NCBI RefSeq assembly: GCF_000143415.4
Contig: NW_003314263.1
Location: 4,219,628 to 4,283,627 of the forward strand
Length of the DNA stretch: 64,000 nucleotides
Direction: 5' to 3'
Source of the DNA: Selaginella moellendorffii
Taxonomy: Eukaryota > Streptophyta > Lycopodiopsida > Selaginellales > Selaginellaceae
Shown here: positions 43,403-52,838 of the stretch, piece by piece
How positions within the stretch are numbered: the first letter of the stretch is position 1
Layout: each line of letters begins with the position of its first letter
Program-made: the position numbers and the translations under genes
The notes under the pieces: model-generated
Told to the model about the DNA's origin: nothing
Database searches by the model: none
Seen by the model: the letters and a program-made list of their open reading frames with translations, nothing else

Positions 43403-43954
43403 CCTCGGCTCGATTCCACCTGTGGATTGCCAATCAATCCAATCAAAAGCTTCGCAATCCTCTATCGATCACAGGCCAGGGACACAAGGGATTGATTGAT
43501 AGGACCCAGACAGGCAGGGAGATAGCTCTAGGCATTCCAGGATCAATCAATCAGACCAAGGCGCCGGTGGAGAGGAGGAGAAGCGAGTCCGAATCTATGG
43601 CGCCATACCTGGTGATCGCCAACGCCGCACATACGCGCCCACAGCTCTAGGGCTAGGGCACTGGCGAGCAAATCAAAATCAACCACTCCCATTTCAATCC
43701 AACGGCCAGGAACAAAGCATGTTTACTTTTAAGATTTGTATTAAATTGTTCTTTCCATTGGTGGGCGACTCGATTAAAGCACCTCAAGCAATGCGCTCGC
43801 TGTTAACATGGTGGAATCGCCATTCTCCACTCTTTGTCTAGCACAGCACCTGGTATACTACTACTTACAAATGTGTTCTTCCTTCTTCTTCTTTGTTCTT
43901 CTTCTTCTTCCATCGAGTGTTATATACAAATTCCTCCTCGCAGGAACCAGCCAG

Positions 43955-44889
43955 TCACGCCCCCGTGCTCTCGTGAAACACCATCTCCTGGACAAGCAAA
44001 GAGAAGTTTCATCACTCCTCCATAGCCCATGGATCGATCGAGAGAGACCCGAAAGAAGAAGAGCTTGTCACATACATACCTTGTCACAGACTGGGCAGTG
44101 CTTGCTTCTCTCCATCCATTCCAGGATGCAAGCGAGGTGATAGTGGTGGCCACACTCGGTGTTGATCTTGGGATTCTCGGGTGTATATACTGCAAGGAAA
44201 CAGAAAAAGATCGAATGAAGATCGCAAGAGCTCGAAAGAAGCAAGCAATACCATCGAGACAAGTCGGGCACGCGTCTTCGTCGTCAATGAGCGACAGCAT
44301 CGACTCCGACTTGGTCAGAAGCTTGGACGAGTGCTGCTGCTGGAGCTGCTGCTTGTCGATCGAGTCCGAGTCTTCGGCGTGCTCCGCCGCCGCCGCCGAG
44401 TCGGAGCTCTGCCGGGGGAGCAGCGCCAGCGCCTCGCCGCCGCCGCCGCCACCGCTCTCGCTACTGTAGTGGCTCATCCCAATCTTGTCCCTCCTGGAAA
44501 CCAAGCCATCGCGCGGCAGCCTCACGTATCTGGCATCCACGTCGTAAGGCAGCGGCCGCGGAGGAGCTCTGAAAGTGTCGAGCGAGTCGGAGGAGCGCGG
44601 CGCGGACACCACCACCCCGGACGCCGATGGAGGCGACTGATGCGTCGATGGCAAGCCCGGCCCAATCCTCTCGAACATCGACGCGTACTACAAGAAAGAA
44701 AAGGAAGGAAGGATTTTTCGATCCAAAGGAAGAGCTTTAGAGGAGAGATCTTCTTGTTTCACTCACCCAGAAGAGGAGCCATCTCATGCAGCCTTGGAGG
44801 CAAGCACAGCGCTGGTAGAGCGTGCCATTGGGGTAGGAGACGAGCTCCTCCACATTCTCTGGAACCGGGCAGCAGCACAAGCTCCCCAT
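43955..44889 (-). CDS. RING-type E3 ubiquitin ligase, probably membrane-anchored, 233 aa, four exons
   Basis: Predicted as complement(join(43955..43987,44080..44189,44252..44687,44767..44889)), with GT-AG introns of 62-92 nt. The N-terminus MGSLCCCPVPENVEEL has Gly2 followed by a cysteine cluster, a classic N-myristoylation/palmitoylation pattern, so membrane attachment is likely. Exon 2 is a long Ser/Pro/Gly-rich variable region. The RING-H2-like domain is at about 181-222, CPTCLDVYTPENP, then TECGHHYHLACILEWMERS and KHCPVCDK, with all eight zinc ligands. A 10-residue terminal exon, EMVFHESTGA, closes the protein as in the plant RHB1A-like group. RING E3 enzymes pass ubiquitin from an E2 to a target; targets are unknown here. 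Confidence 0.9.
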
Positions 44890-45154
44890 GGGAAGATCCA
44901 CAGCCCTAAAAACCTGGAATGGATCGATCGCTCGCCCTTTTTATTTCCGGAATTCCATCCTCCTGCCCTAGCGCCCCTTCCCCCTTGCCTTTCCTTGTAC
45001 TTCTAGCTGTGGATTTATTAATGCCTTCGCTATAAGCGCGGTATCTAAGAGAGATTTACGCTAGCCTCGCGAGCTCCAAGCTTTTGTGTGAATCAAAGGT
45101 TGCGTTTGATCTCGCGAGTATGTTACAGTGAAAGATGCTACACTCCACCGCTAC

Positions 45155-46476
45155 TCAGCCAACCATGAACGCGAAGTCGAGGTTCTTGTCTCCCATTCCA
45201 AAGTACAAGGAGCCATACGCCTTGGTAGACGCGTTGTAGTAGAAGGAGTATCCAGGCCACCAAAGGCTTCGCAGGATCACATCTCCGGTGATGGGAGTCA
45301 TTTGGACGCTCCATGATCCTGGAGGAGAGAGAACACCGGCTTGAGCTTGCGAGAGATCAAAGACGTGAGAGCTTCGTTTACCTGTGATGTCTTTGGAGAG
45401 AAGAGTGTCTTCGTAGCGCTGATAGAGATGACCATAGGAATCGAGCTTCTCTGGGAACTTTACTCCTGCGAGAGAGAAACGCGGCTGTCGAAAACGAGAA
45501 AAGGATTTGAGGATGATCGTGTTACCTGAGAACAGTGTGTTTGGAACGAGCTGTTTCCTGGCGTTTAGGACCAGCGCATTCACTGGCATCACTCCACACT
45601 CCTCGTCAACTGCTCTTATCAAGGCGGAGAGCCTGTCCAGCTGAGAGATCCACAGAACATCACTCGAGAAAAGAACGACTTTGAAAGATCTTACCTCGCC
45701 AAATTCCACAGTCTTCATGTTGGGATCCTTCTTTTTCTTTTTCTTCTTTGCGCCCTCTTCGCCTTCCTCGCCTTCTTCCTCTTCTTCTTGTCCCTCCGGA
45801 TTGTCCGTGGTCACCTCGGCCTCTGCCGGCTTCTCAACTTCCTCCACCTTTGGTGCGTCTGGATTCTCACCCTCTATAGGAGCAGCCGCCTCTGCGAAAA
45901 CACGAACGCTTCCTTGAGAAAAAGAACCAGGAAAAGAAAGAAACGTTCCTTCAGACCTTATGTTCTTGTTGAGGAAGCGAAAGCGAAAGCGAGGGCCGAG
46001 TTTTTACTTGGAGGAGCTGGCGGCGTCGGAGGTGGCGGAGGGACACGAACAAGAGCCTTGTACCTTTGGCTGGGATCGCCTTTAAATCCTCCCTGGATAG
46101 TCTTGCAAATGTCGTAAGCATCATCCGTGAGAGGCTGAAGATCCAACCACTTTGCTCCATCCAAGCTACAAAACCAAAGAAAGGAGAGAGAAATCCAACA
46201 ATCCGATCGAGAAATCGAAACAAACCTGTAGTAGCACTTCACATCGACATTGATACGATCGTCCGAGGTCTGGATCCCATTGCAGCCCTGCGCTACCAGA
46301 TAATCCTTGCCTGTGAGCGTGTAAACTCTCCCCCAAAAGCCCAGGGTGCTCAACCCCGCCTCCTCCTTCTTGATCACCAGCGACGTATCCATCGCCGCCC
46401 GCTGCTCCGTGGGAACCACGAATCCAGACGTCCCCAGCGCGTCCAGCGCTAGGGTGTGATTGTTGAAGAACGCCAT
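45155..46476 (-). CDS. RSP9: Radial spoke head protein 9 homolog (flagellar axoneme), 322 aa, six exons
   Basis: Predicted as complement(join(45155..45318,45382..45465,45526..45640,45695..45891,46008..46165,46226..46476)), with all GT-AG introns of 54-116 nt in agreeing phase. Exon 1 (MAFFNNHTLALDALG) leads to STLGFWGRVYTLTGKDYLVA. Exon 2 has GGFKGDPSQRYKAL. Exon 3 is an acidic then poly-Lys linker. Exon 4 has LDRLSALIRAVDEECGVMPV, exon 5 KFPEKLDSYGHLYQRYED, exon 6 GSWSVQMTPITGDVILRSLWW and the tail GMGDKNLDFAFMVG. These blocks match RSPH9 in order and in the C-terminal SWSIQ...LRSLLWPG...G.KN.D. RSP9 is part of the radial spoke head that controls dynein in 9+2 axonemes. Its presence implies swimming sperm. 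It is longer than animal RSPH9 because of the linker. Divergent from the 46557 gene. Confidence 0.93.
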
Positions 46477-46556
46477 TCCTTCCTCTAGAGCCCTAATAAC
46501 TAAATCACTGGAGTGAATATTCCACCCTGAAATTTTAGGGCTCCTGGGCAGCAGCG
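46477..46556. promoter_or_regulatory. Compact bidirectional promoter between RSP9 and the small FADRG-module gene
   Basis: The two start codons are 80 bp apart and diverge. TTTTAGGGCTCC and CCCTAATAACT inside the interval are telobox-like. No TATA box is seen. Confidence 0.5.
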
Positions 46557-47338
46557 ATGCGTGCTCTCCTCCGCGCGTGCTCGTATGGGCGGCATTTGGG
46601 ATCGTCGCAGGCTCTAGCATTCCAGGCGCGATTTCTTGCGGATCGGGGCCTGAATAGGAAGGATTACACGGATCCGGGGTACCAGGCGTCGGGCTACATC
46701 AATCCTAGCTGGTACAGTAGCACGCATGAGGGGCGATTCAAGAATCCCTACCCTAGGGCGCCGCTCTACTGCGGGAACACTATCGACGAAGAGGAGCTGG
46801 CCAAGAAGATGAAGAAGAAGAAGCGCATTGGCGATGCGCGCAAGCAGTATGAGGAATCCAAGGCCAAATCGGGTGAGCCAGAGGCGCGGGTCTATAGATT
46901 TAATCGCGGAGAGAGCGATCGACGTAGCAGTGATAGTGGCGAACCATGGGAGGTGGAGGACGATGATTTGCTTGGGCAGCCGCGAAACAGGGAGTTACCT
47001 CCCAAAGTCTCTGTTTTGAACGAGGATACTCCAGAGCTAGAAATTCTCCAGGAGGAGGAGAAGAAGAAGAAGAAGAAGAAGCCACCCAAAAAAAAGAGGC
47101 TTTTCAAGGGGAGGATCGAGACGGACTATGCGGATTTCAACTATAGTAACAGTGGTTTGGATGAATACACCAACAGGATCAAGGAAAAGGAGGACAACAA
47201 GATCAAGGAACTGGAAGAATTCCTGGCGATGAAGAAAGCTCGAGAGGTAAGTCATATCTTTTGCTTGCAAAGGTTTTTTATTTCTACTTCTTTTCTGTGT
47301 AGAAAAAAACCGAAGGTGATGGAGATCATACCATCTGA
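46557..47338 (+). CDS. Small basic protein with the FADRG N-terminal module, 241 aa, two exons; unknown function
   Basis: Predicted as join(46557..47246,47303..47338). Exon 1 begins MRALLRACSYGRHLGSSQAL, a likely mitochondrial/plastid presequence, and continues ARFLADRGLNRKDYTDPGY, then SGYINPSWYS and PLYCG, a module shared with the PPR protein at 42879 and the gene at 49971. Next are charged Lys/Glu stretches with a K7 run (about 170-182) and the second shared block ADFNYSNSGLDEYTNRIKEK. The 56-nt intron GTAAGT...TGTGTAG leads to an 11-residue last exon ([11 protein letters not shown]). Without splicing the frame stays open to 47374 (271 aa), so intron retention would change only the tail. 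The 3' end of the coding sequence overlaps that of the convergent expansin gene by 13 nt. Confidence 0.7.
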
Positions 47339-48289
47339 CCACCAGAATACGCTTGGCCGATTCTCCAGTTAGCAGGGACAACGTCGTATGCCGTCACAGT
47401 TTTTCCAGTCGTGAAGGAGGTGACCATGAAAGAAAGGCTTTGGCCATGGAGCGATTTGAAAACCTGGAATCCAACTCCCCAGTTGCGTGACATTGGTAAC
47501 CAGCCAGTTTTGGATCCTTTAACAGCCATTCTTTTGATGTCGCCAGGCCCTCCAACGTTGCTCACGAAGACAATGAGCCACCAGCGATTGCCTTTGAGCT
47601 CGAACTTGATCCCACCTTTCCTCCGACAAGGCACCCTGCAAGACAAGGTTAGTCTTCGAGCTTGGGACAGTCGATTCACTCCACAGGGCCGCGTACCTTC
47701 TGTAGCGAACAGGAACTATTCCGGCTCTCCAGTAGGCAATCTTCGAGAAGGCAGGCTTGGACATGTCAAAGTGGATTCGCGGGGGATTACACCAGCCACC
47801 ATTGTTGGATGGTTTATACCAGTTTGGCGGACAGAGATTGGTGGCAGTGACGATGGTGGAGCCGGGATAGCAATGCTTGGACTGTGTACAAGATATCTCG
47901 TAGCAGCCTCCACAACCATAGCCGCTGTTGAAGAGGACGGTGCTCAGTGCAGTGGTATCAGTGCCGTATCCTTGCGAGTACAGGTTCCCGTATCCACAAG
48001 CTCCTCCTGGAAGAAAAGACGTGAAGTTTAGCCAAGTTCAAATGGAAGCTAGAACAGGATCATGGTGCTAAACGAAGGAACAAACAAAGCAGGGACGAGG
48101 AGGAGGAGTTCTATCTGGTGACTTGCCCATGGTTTCGAGAGCGTCGTATTCTCCGTAAAAGGTCGCGTGAGCATATCTCCAGAGGCCTCCTTTGTATCTG
48201 GATGGAGTGGAGTAAGAAGAACTATAAACTGCTGCTACTGCGAGTGCTTGGATCGCCAGAAGAATGCTTGCAACCAGCGCTAAGATCAT
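47326..48289 (-). CDS. Alpha-expansin, 260 aa, three exons
   Basis: Predicted as complement(join(47326..47635,47697..48006,48127..48289)). The start at 48289 gives a clean signal peptide ([20 protein letters not shown]). The double-psi beta-barrel domain follows: [36 protein letters not shown], the cysteine-rich [15 protein letters not shown]..., [15 protein letters not shown] with the HFD motif. Then [16 protein letters not shown] and the C-terminal cellulose-binding beta-sandwich ([35 protein letters not shown]). Expansins loosen cell walls without hydrolysis. The exon 1 donor is GC (ATGG/GCAAGT), not GT, while the downstream acceptor and frame fit exactly. The second intron is GT-AG, 61 nt. 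An upstream in-frame ATG at 48385 would bury the signal peptide and is less likely. Confidence 0.93.
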
Positions 48290-48411
48290 CGCAAAATTCC
48301 GGTCTGGGGATGAAACGGCGGTGATCCTCTCTTTGGTTTTGTGACACTTGCGAGCGATGTGCCATGAACGAGGCAGACAACGCACGTAGTTTTTCTAGAG
48401 CAGTACTTGGT

Positions 48412-48580
48412 CGTACTGCCACGTCGTGTCCACCATGGCGCCATATCGGGCTGTGTTGTCACATCGTGTCCACGTCGGACTATTTGCTAGTGCTGGGATT
48501 CGAACCGCCGCCGCGTGCTGCTACACTGCCACGTCCTTGCCACGTTGGACAGATCCGTGCACGTCATAGTCTCTTTGGGA
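48412..48580 (+). promoter_or_regulatory. Cluster of CACGT cores upstream of the 48638 gene
   Basis: CCACGTCGTGTCCACC, TCCACGTCGGAC, GCCACGTCCTTGCCACGTTGG and GTGCACGTCATAG give at least five CACGT(C/T) cores in about 170 bp. These are bZIP/ABRE-like sites in plants. The repeated phrase CGTGTCCAC(C/G) suggests short local duplications. Confidence 0.45.
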
Positions 48581-48637
48581 AGATCAAGCTTGAGAGAAGC
48601 GAGCGATCGATCAGTTCGTCAATCCCGAGAGGAAAAG

Positions 48638-49078
48638 ATGGATTTCGTTCCCAATGCTCCTCGCCTGGTAGGTCCAGCAGGTGATTCCGGGGGATTCTTC
48701 GCAGATCTGTTTGGATCGGCTCCATCGGGCTCTCTGGTGCCCTCGTCTCGCCACGACGCCGTCGCCCACACCGCCGCAGAGCTCAAGCTGTCCTCCTCCT
48801 CCTCCTCCCCCACGGGAGGGCACCAATCCAAGAAATGCTCCATGGTGCCGCACAACAGGCCCGCGATCAGCATCCTCCCCGGCGAATCGATCAAGCTGGA
48901 TCACAATGGCCTGCTGCTGCCGTCGCCAGGATCGCCATCGCACTCGTCGCCTCTCCTTGCCGCGGCTGCCTCGCCCTCGCCCTCGCCCGCCAAGAAGGCT
49001 TCCAGACCTCTGGCCACCGCTGCCGTCGATGCCGATGCTACCAACAAAATCGACGGCGCTGCTCAGCCCCTTGCCTGA
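48638..49078 (+). CDS. Ser/Pro/Ala-rich protein of unknown function, 146 aa
   Basis: ATG 48638 lies in good context (AAAGATGG) and the frame runs to TGA 49076-49078. The sequence begins MDFVPNAPRLVGPAGDSGGF, then FADLFGSAPSGSLVPSSRHD, a Ser-rich tract, SKKCSMVPHNRPAISILPGE and a long Pro/Ser/Ala-rich tail, so most of it is probably disordered. No family recognised. GAGAGGTAAGAAAATC right after the stop could be a splice donor; an alternative exon could replace the last codons. From about 49085 on, the DNA belongs to the duplicated block shared with 58005-58890. Confidence 0.45.
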   Translation: MDFVPNAPRLVGPAGDSGGFFADLFGSAPSGSLVPSSRHDAVAHTAAELKLSSSSSSPTGGHQSKKCSMVPHNRPAISILPGESIKLDHNGLLLPSPGSPSHSSPLLAAAASPSPSPAKKASRPLATAAVDADATNKIDGAAQPLA

Positions 49079-49371
49079 GAGGTAAGAAAATCTTCCTTTG
49101 CTCTCTCTGGTAATTTCTCCAAAGTTTGTGGTCTCTCGCAGTTTAACTACCTGGATCTGTCGACACTACCTACATACATACGTACACACTACAAGTACCT
49201 TGTACATAGTTTTCTCCTCCAATGCTTGTCTTGTTTGCGCTATAAGCTCTTCTAACTTTCCTGTGTTGCTACAAAAGCTTCGAGCACTGATAGATTCGTT
49301 GGAGCCTTCTTGTGTTCTTTCCATCGCTACAAACGCTCCGAGCATTGATAGATTCGTTCAAGACATCTATA

Positions 49372-49971
49372 TCACTTGTGGAGCTGCCAAAAGAACTTGT
49401 GAGGATCCGAAACAGAAGGAATCGAATGCCGCACACTCACCTTGTCTCGTCCCAGCTTCTTCTTCCTGTCCATCTCCTTTATAGTGTGCTCGTCCAGGCC
49501 GCTTCCCTCGTACTCAAACCCGGTATAGTCCTTGAAAGCTCGGCTCATGAGCATCTTCCTCTTGTTGTCGATCTTTCGCTTGCGCCCGGAGAGATCAAAC
49601 GCCTCGGGGAGCTTTCCCGCAAGCTTTGGAGATCGAGCGAGCTTTCGCTCCTCTCCTCCCTCTTTGGATGCAGCATTGCTGGCGGTGGTACTAATACGCG
49701 CCCTCCTCAGCCTGGCCCTGTAAGCGCGCTCGTCCTCGTCGAAGCCCGAGAAGACTGGCGCGTGGGTGAAGTCGCGGGCCTCCTTGAATCGATGGAGCGC
49801 CGTGCTGCGGAAGCAATTCTCGCTGATGTAGCCCTCCTCCTGGAACCCCCGATCGCTGAAGTCCCTGCGCGTGAATCCCTTGTCAGCGAACCATCGCCGA
49901 GGCAAGTGGAGCGATCGGAGCTGCCTCAACAAGCCCCCCACAGCCGCCTTACCTCCACCTCCTCGCAGCAT
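49372..49971 (-). CDS. Small basic FADRG-module protein, 199 aa (or 180 aa if spliced); unknown function
   Basis: Open from ATG 49971 to TGA 49372. It starts MLRGGGGKAAVGGLLRQLRS, a likely organelle presequence, then the shared module RRWFADKGFTRRDFSDRGF, EEGYISENCFRSTALHRF and HAPVFSGF. A basic middle follows (LARSPKLAGKLPEAFDLSGR) and the second shared block FEYEGSGLDEHTIKEMDRKK. After GRDK the DNA reads GTGAGT...TTTTGGCAG (49440-49384), a good 57-nt GT-AG intron divisible by three, so both spliced (ending LHK) and unspliced forms are open. It is a paralogue of the 46557 gene, and a damaged inverted copy lies at 58019-58615. Confidence 0.65.
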   Translation of the reverse strand: MLRGGGGKAAVGGLLRQLRSLHLPRRWFADKGFTRRDFSDRGFQEEGYISENCFRSTALHRFKEARDFTHAPVFSGFDEDERAYRARLRRARISTTASNAASKEGGEERKLARSPKLAGKLPEAFDLSGRKRKIDNKRKMLMSRAFKDYTGFEYEGSGLDEHTIKEMDRKKKLGRDKVSVRHSIPSVSDPHKFFWQLHK

Positions 49972-50018
49972 TCTCTCATCATCAGCCCTAAAAGGTCACA
50001 TTGGAGGAATCGATAGCC

Positions 50019-50347
50019 CTAAATTCTAGGAATATGCTCAGGGTTGGTGGCACTTTCCAACACCTTGACGAAAGTGTTGACGTCGCCCCACAAGCCCAGC
50101 CCACATTGCATGACCAGAATCCACAGGCAAACGCTCAAATCCACCGCCCAGCCCAGCCTCGACAGGGATTTGGAGCCTCCGTGCCACAAGAGACGAAGAG
50201 CGGCTTGATCCCATGAATTTGTTGCGGACATGGGAGAATGAAAAGTGATGAGAGACTATCTTCTTCACTTACCGTGTTCCATCCAAACGCATCTAGGACG
50301 AAAGACTCACGTGGTCCCCGTATCTTGGTCTCCACAGAGACAGACAA
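50019..50347 (-). pseudogene. 5' fragment of an AUX1/LAX-like auxin influx carrier gene
   Basis: On the reverse strand 50155-50220 reads WDQAALRLLWHGGS, the conserved start of AUX/LAX proteins (...FLWHGGSVYDAWF). It is preceded by a plausible exon end (GATGGAACACG/GTAAGT near 50278). Downstream the sequence diverges and no carrier helices follow. A longer, also broken, copy is at 61430-62790. The fragment is divergent from the AVT1-like gene at 50614, as in the other copy. Confidence 0.6.
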
Positions 50348-50613
50348 GTTTTGAGCGAGAGTGTATCACCTCTTAAGGTATGAGCACTTGGGAGAGGGTC
50401 TCGTGACTCGGTGGCCTCTCGAGTCTTCTCTTTAGAAGTTTCTACATGACTTCAATGGAGCTCGAGAGCATTCGCAATTGGGCTTTCCTTTTCCATGTGG
50501 GATGGAGCTTTGATAGAGGACTTTCACTGACCTTTCAGCGAGAATCAAGGCATGAACTCTTTGACCAGATTTTTTTATAAGGGCCTTCGTCTGAGCGGGA
50601 TGTCGAGATAGAT

Positions 50614-52048
50614 ATGGAGGACCAAGCTCTTGAGGTGGAGGGGCAGAGCCTCGATCAAAATGATCAATCACAAAACAAGCTACAAAGGAGCTCATTCCTA
50701 CATGCAACATTCAACAGTGTCAGTGCCATACTTGGTGAGTGATAAATCGTGATTGACGATATTCTTCTTGATTTGAAATGCTTCAAGCAAGCTGCCTTGA
50801 TTCTTTGCAGGGATTTCTTTCCTCACCACACCCTACGCTCTCGAGCAAGGTGGCTGGCTGGGTTTGAGCATCCTGTTCGCGTTTTCAGTGATATGCTGCT
50901 ATACTGCCTATGTTCTTGGTCGCTGCCTCACCCCAAATGGATCATACAACACAATTGCCGAGACTGCCTTCGGTTCCAGAGCTCGCCTTCCCTTCACCTT
51001 GCTGGTTCAATTCGAGATGATAGCAGTGTTGGTGGGCTACACGATTTCCATGGGTGACAATCTTGCCAGGCTATTCCCTCATGCTACTCTTCGGATCTCA
51101 GCTCTTGAGATTGGCCCTTCCAAGGTGCTGCTTTTCATAGCGTTCCTCGTTGTTCTTCCAACAGTCTGGCTGAGAAACTTGGCATGGATATCGTATCTAT
51201 CTCTATTTGGTATTGTTACGTACATGATCATCACGGTTACGATGATTTATGCCGGAGCTGGATTAGGTATCGGGTTTCACCACTCCGTTCCACACTTGAG
51301 ACCGGAAAACTTGCTCAACATCGCGGGAATCTATGCCTACTGTTTTGCGGCTCACTGTGCTCTTCCTAGTGTTTATACGTCGCTCAAGAATCCCTCCAAC
51401 TATGCTACCATTTTTATCGACTGACATGGAGATGTAAAACTAAACTTCGTACTGGATTTCTAGGTGTTGGTTCTCAGTTTTATGACCTCCACGATGATAT
51501 ACATTGGATTCGCGTTTCTAGGAGGAACCATGTTTGGGGACTATACACTTCCGCAAGTATCTCTAAATATTCCCACACACTTGGTTGCTGCCAAGCTTGT
51601 GCTATGGCTGGTTGTTCTCCTTCCGTTCAGCAAGTATTCGCTATGCCTTGCTCCCATAGCTCTCGATATTGAGAGCAAATTCCCGTGGCCCAATACTTCG
51701 AGATGTTTTGTGGCATCCAGCATGCTTCTCAGGACCGGTTTCATGGCCTTCATTTTTTTGTTGGCTATGGTTTTTCCATACTTCGAAACCATGGTGGCAT
51801 TTATAGACTCTGCCTCGGGCATGCTCGTAGCTGTGATCCTTCCTTCGTTGTTTTACTTGAGAATATATAGAAACGCGATGCCAAAGTGGGAGGCCCGAGT
51901 CAACTATGCCATCTTGGCTGTGGGAACTGCGGTGGGCATGGCTGGAACCATCGCGTCCATCATCAATTTTGTGCACCGCATAAGATCATATCATCATCCA
52001 GGTAACTCGTCATTTGAAGAATCTTCAAATAAAAAGATGACAGAGTGA
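50614..52048 (+). CDS. AVT1-like vacuolar amino-acid transporter, copy 1, probably disabled at the exon 2 splice donor
   Basis: Exons 50614..50734, 50811..about 51405 and 51464..52048. The acidic N-terminus (MEDQALEVEGQSLDQNDQSQ) leads to SFLHATFNSVSAILG/ISFLTTPYALEQGGWLGLSI, the AAAP-family first helix, and 10-11 membrane segments in all. Exon 3 ends HHPGNSSFEESSNKKMTE. AVT1-type carriers move amino acids across the tonoplast or other endomembranes. Compared with copy 2 (GCAAAGGTTTTATTTTT), this copy has GCTACCATTTTTATC at 51404: the AAG/GT donor is gone, so reading through gives a stop at 51422-51424 and a truncated product of about 204 residues or fewer beyond exon 1. Exons 1 and 3 are otherwise open. 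Confidence 0.6.
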
Positions 52049-52830
52049 GTTATATAGCTTATGATGGCATTAATTCTAATTTATTCTACAGAATTCTTGC
52101 AGACTTTCACCTAACATGCTAGATAACCGTAGAGCAGCAAGGAAAGAACATTCAAGAAGCCTTTCAAGATCCTACTCTTTATTTTGTAGGAAATTCAACA
52201 GTTGGCTCTCCGAATTTGCAGCATGCCGGGACTGCATTGCAATGTGTTGGGATTTCTCCTATCCAAGATGTGTGCAAGTATGCACAGATTTTTGAGGATG
52301 TTTAGAAGGTAGTGGATCTACAAGTGATAGACACTGCTTGATTCTTATTATAATGAGGCTTATAACATTAACTTTTGCTAAACAATAGACTATGGCTGGT
52401 TTAGTAAAGGGATGATAAAACATGTATGGTTGTAAAACTCAGTTCTCATGAGATTCTTACAACTTTCTTCTGAAAGTCTTCATGTTTTGCCTTTGTGCTT
52501 CGCAAATCTTCCTCAGCTTGCTTGAGCTATATAAATAGGAACAATGTCTGTCATATGTAAGGTTAAAAACAACAACCTTCAAGTGATGTTCTTGTTAGGA
52601 ATGGAAGGGGCAAAATCCTTGAGGATCAACGCATTAGTTTTGGCAGGGTTGGCAACTACCAATTCCAAATTCCAAATGCTGATACGTTTTATATTTAGAT
52701 GTTACCTGCAAGTCCTTGGCAGCACACTTTTCAAGAGCAGAAGCTTGAGACTTCTAGATGGAGATAGACTATGCCATCAGGACTTTCAAGGAGGGGCTGC
52801 CTGTTTTGTTCCATAGAGATCTGAGCTAAG
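52049..52830. other. Intergenic DNA; carries one copy of a dispersed 75-bp repeat
   Basis: Homology to the right arm ends within about 10 bp of the AVT1 stop region. 52755-52830 (GACTATGCCATCAGGACTTTCAAG...GAGATCTGAGCTA) recurs at about 55430-55500. No gene seen. Confidence 0.5.
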
Positions 52831-52838
52831 TCAGCAAA

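Noticed and set aside
48386-48637. Upstream extension of the 48638 ORF to 48515
   Set aside because: The first about 40 codons lie in a CACGT-rich promoter-like stretch, and the ATG at 48638 has the better context.
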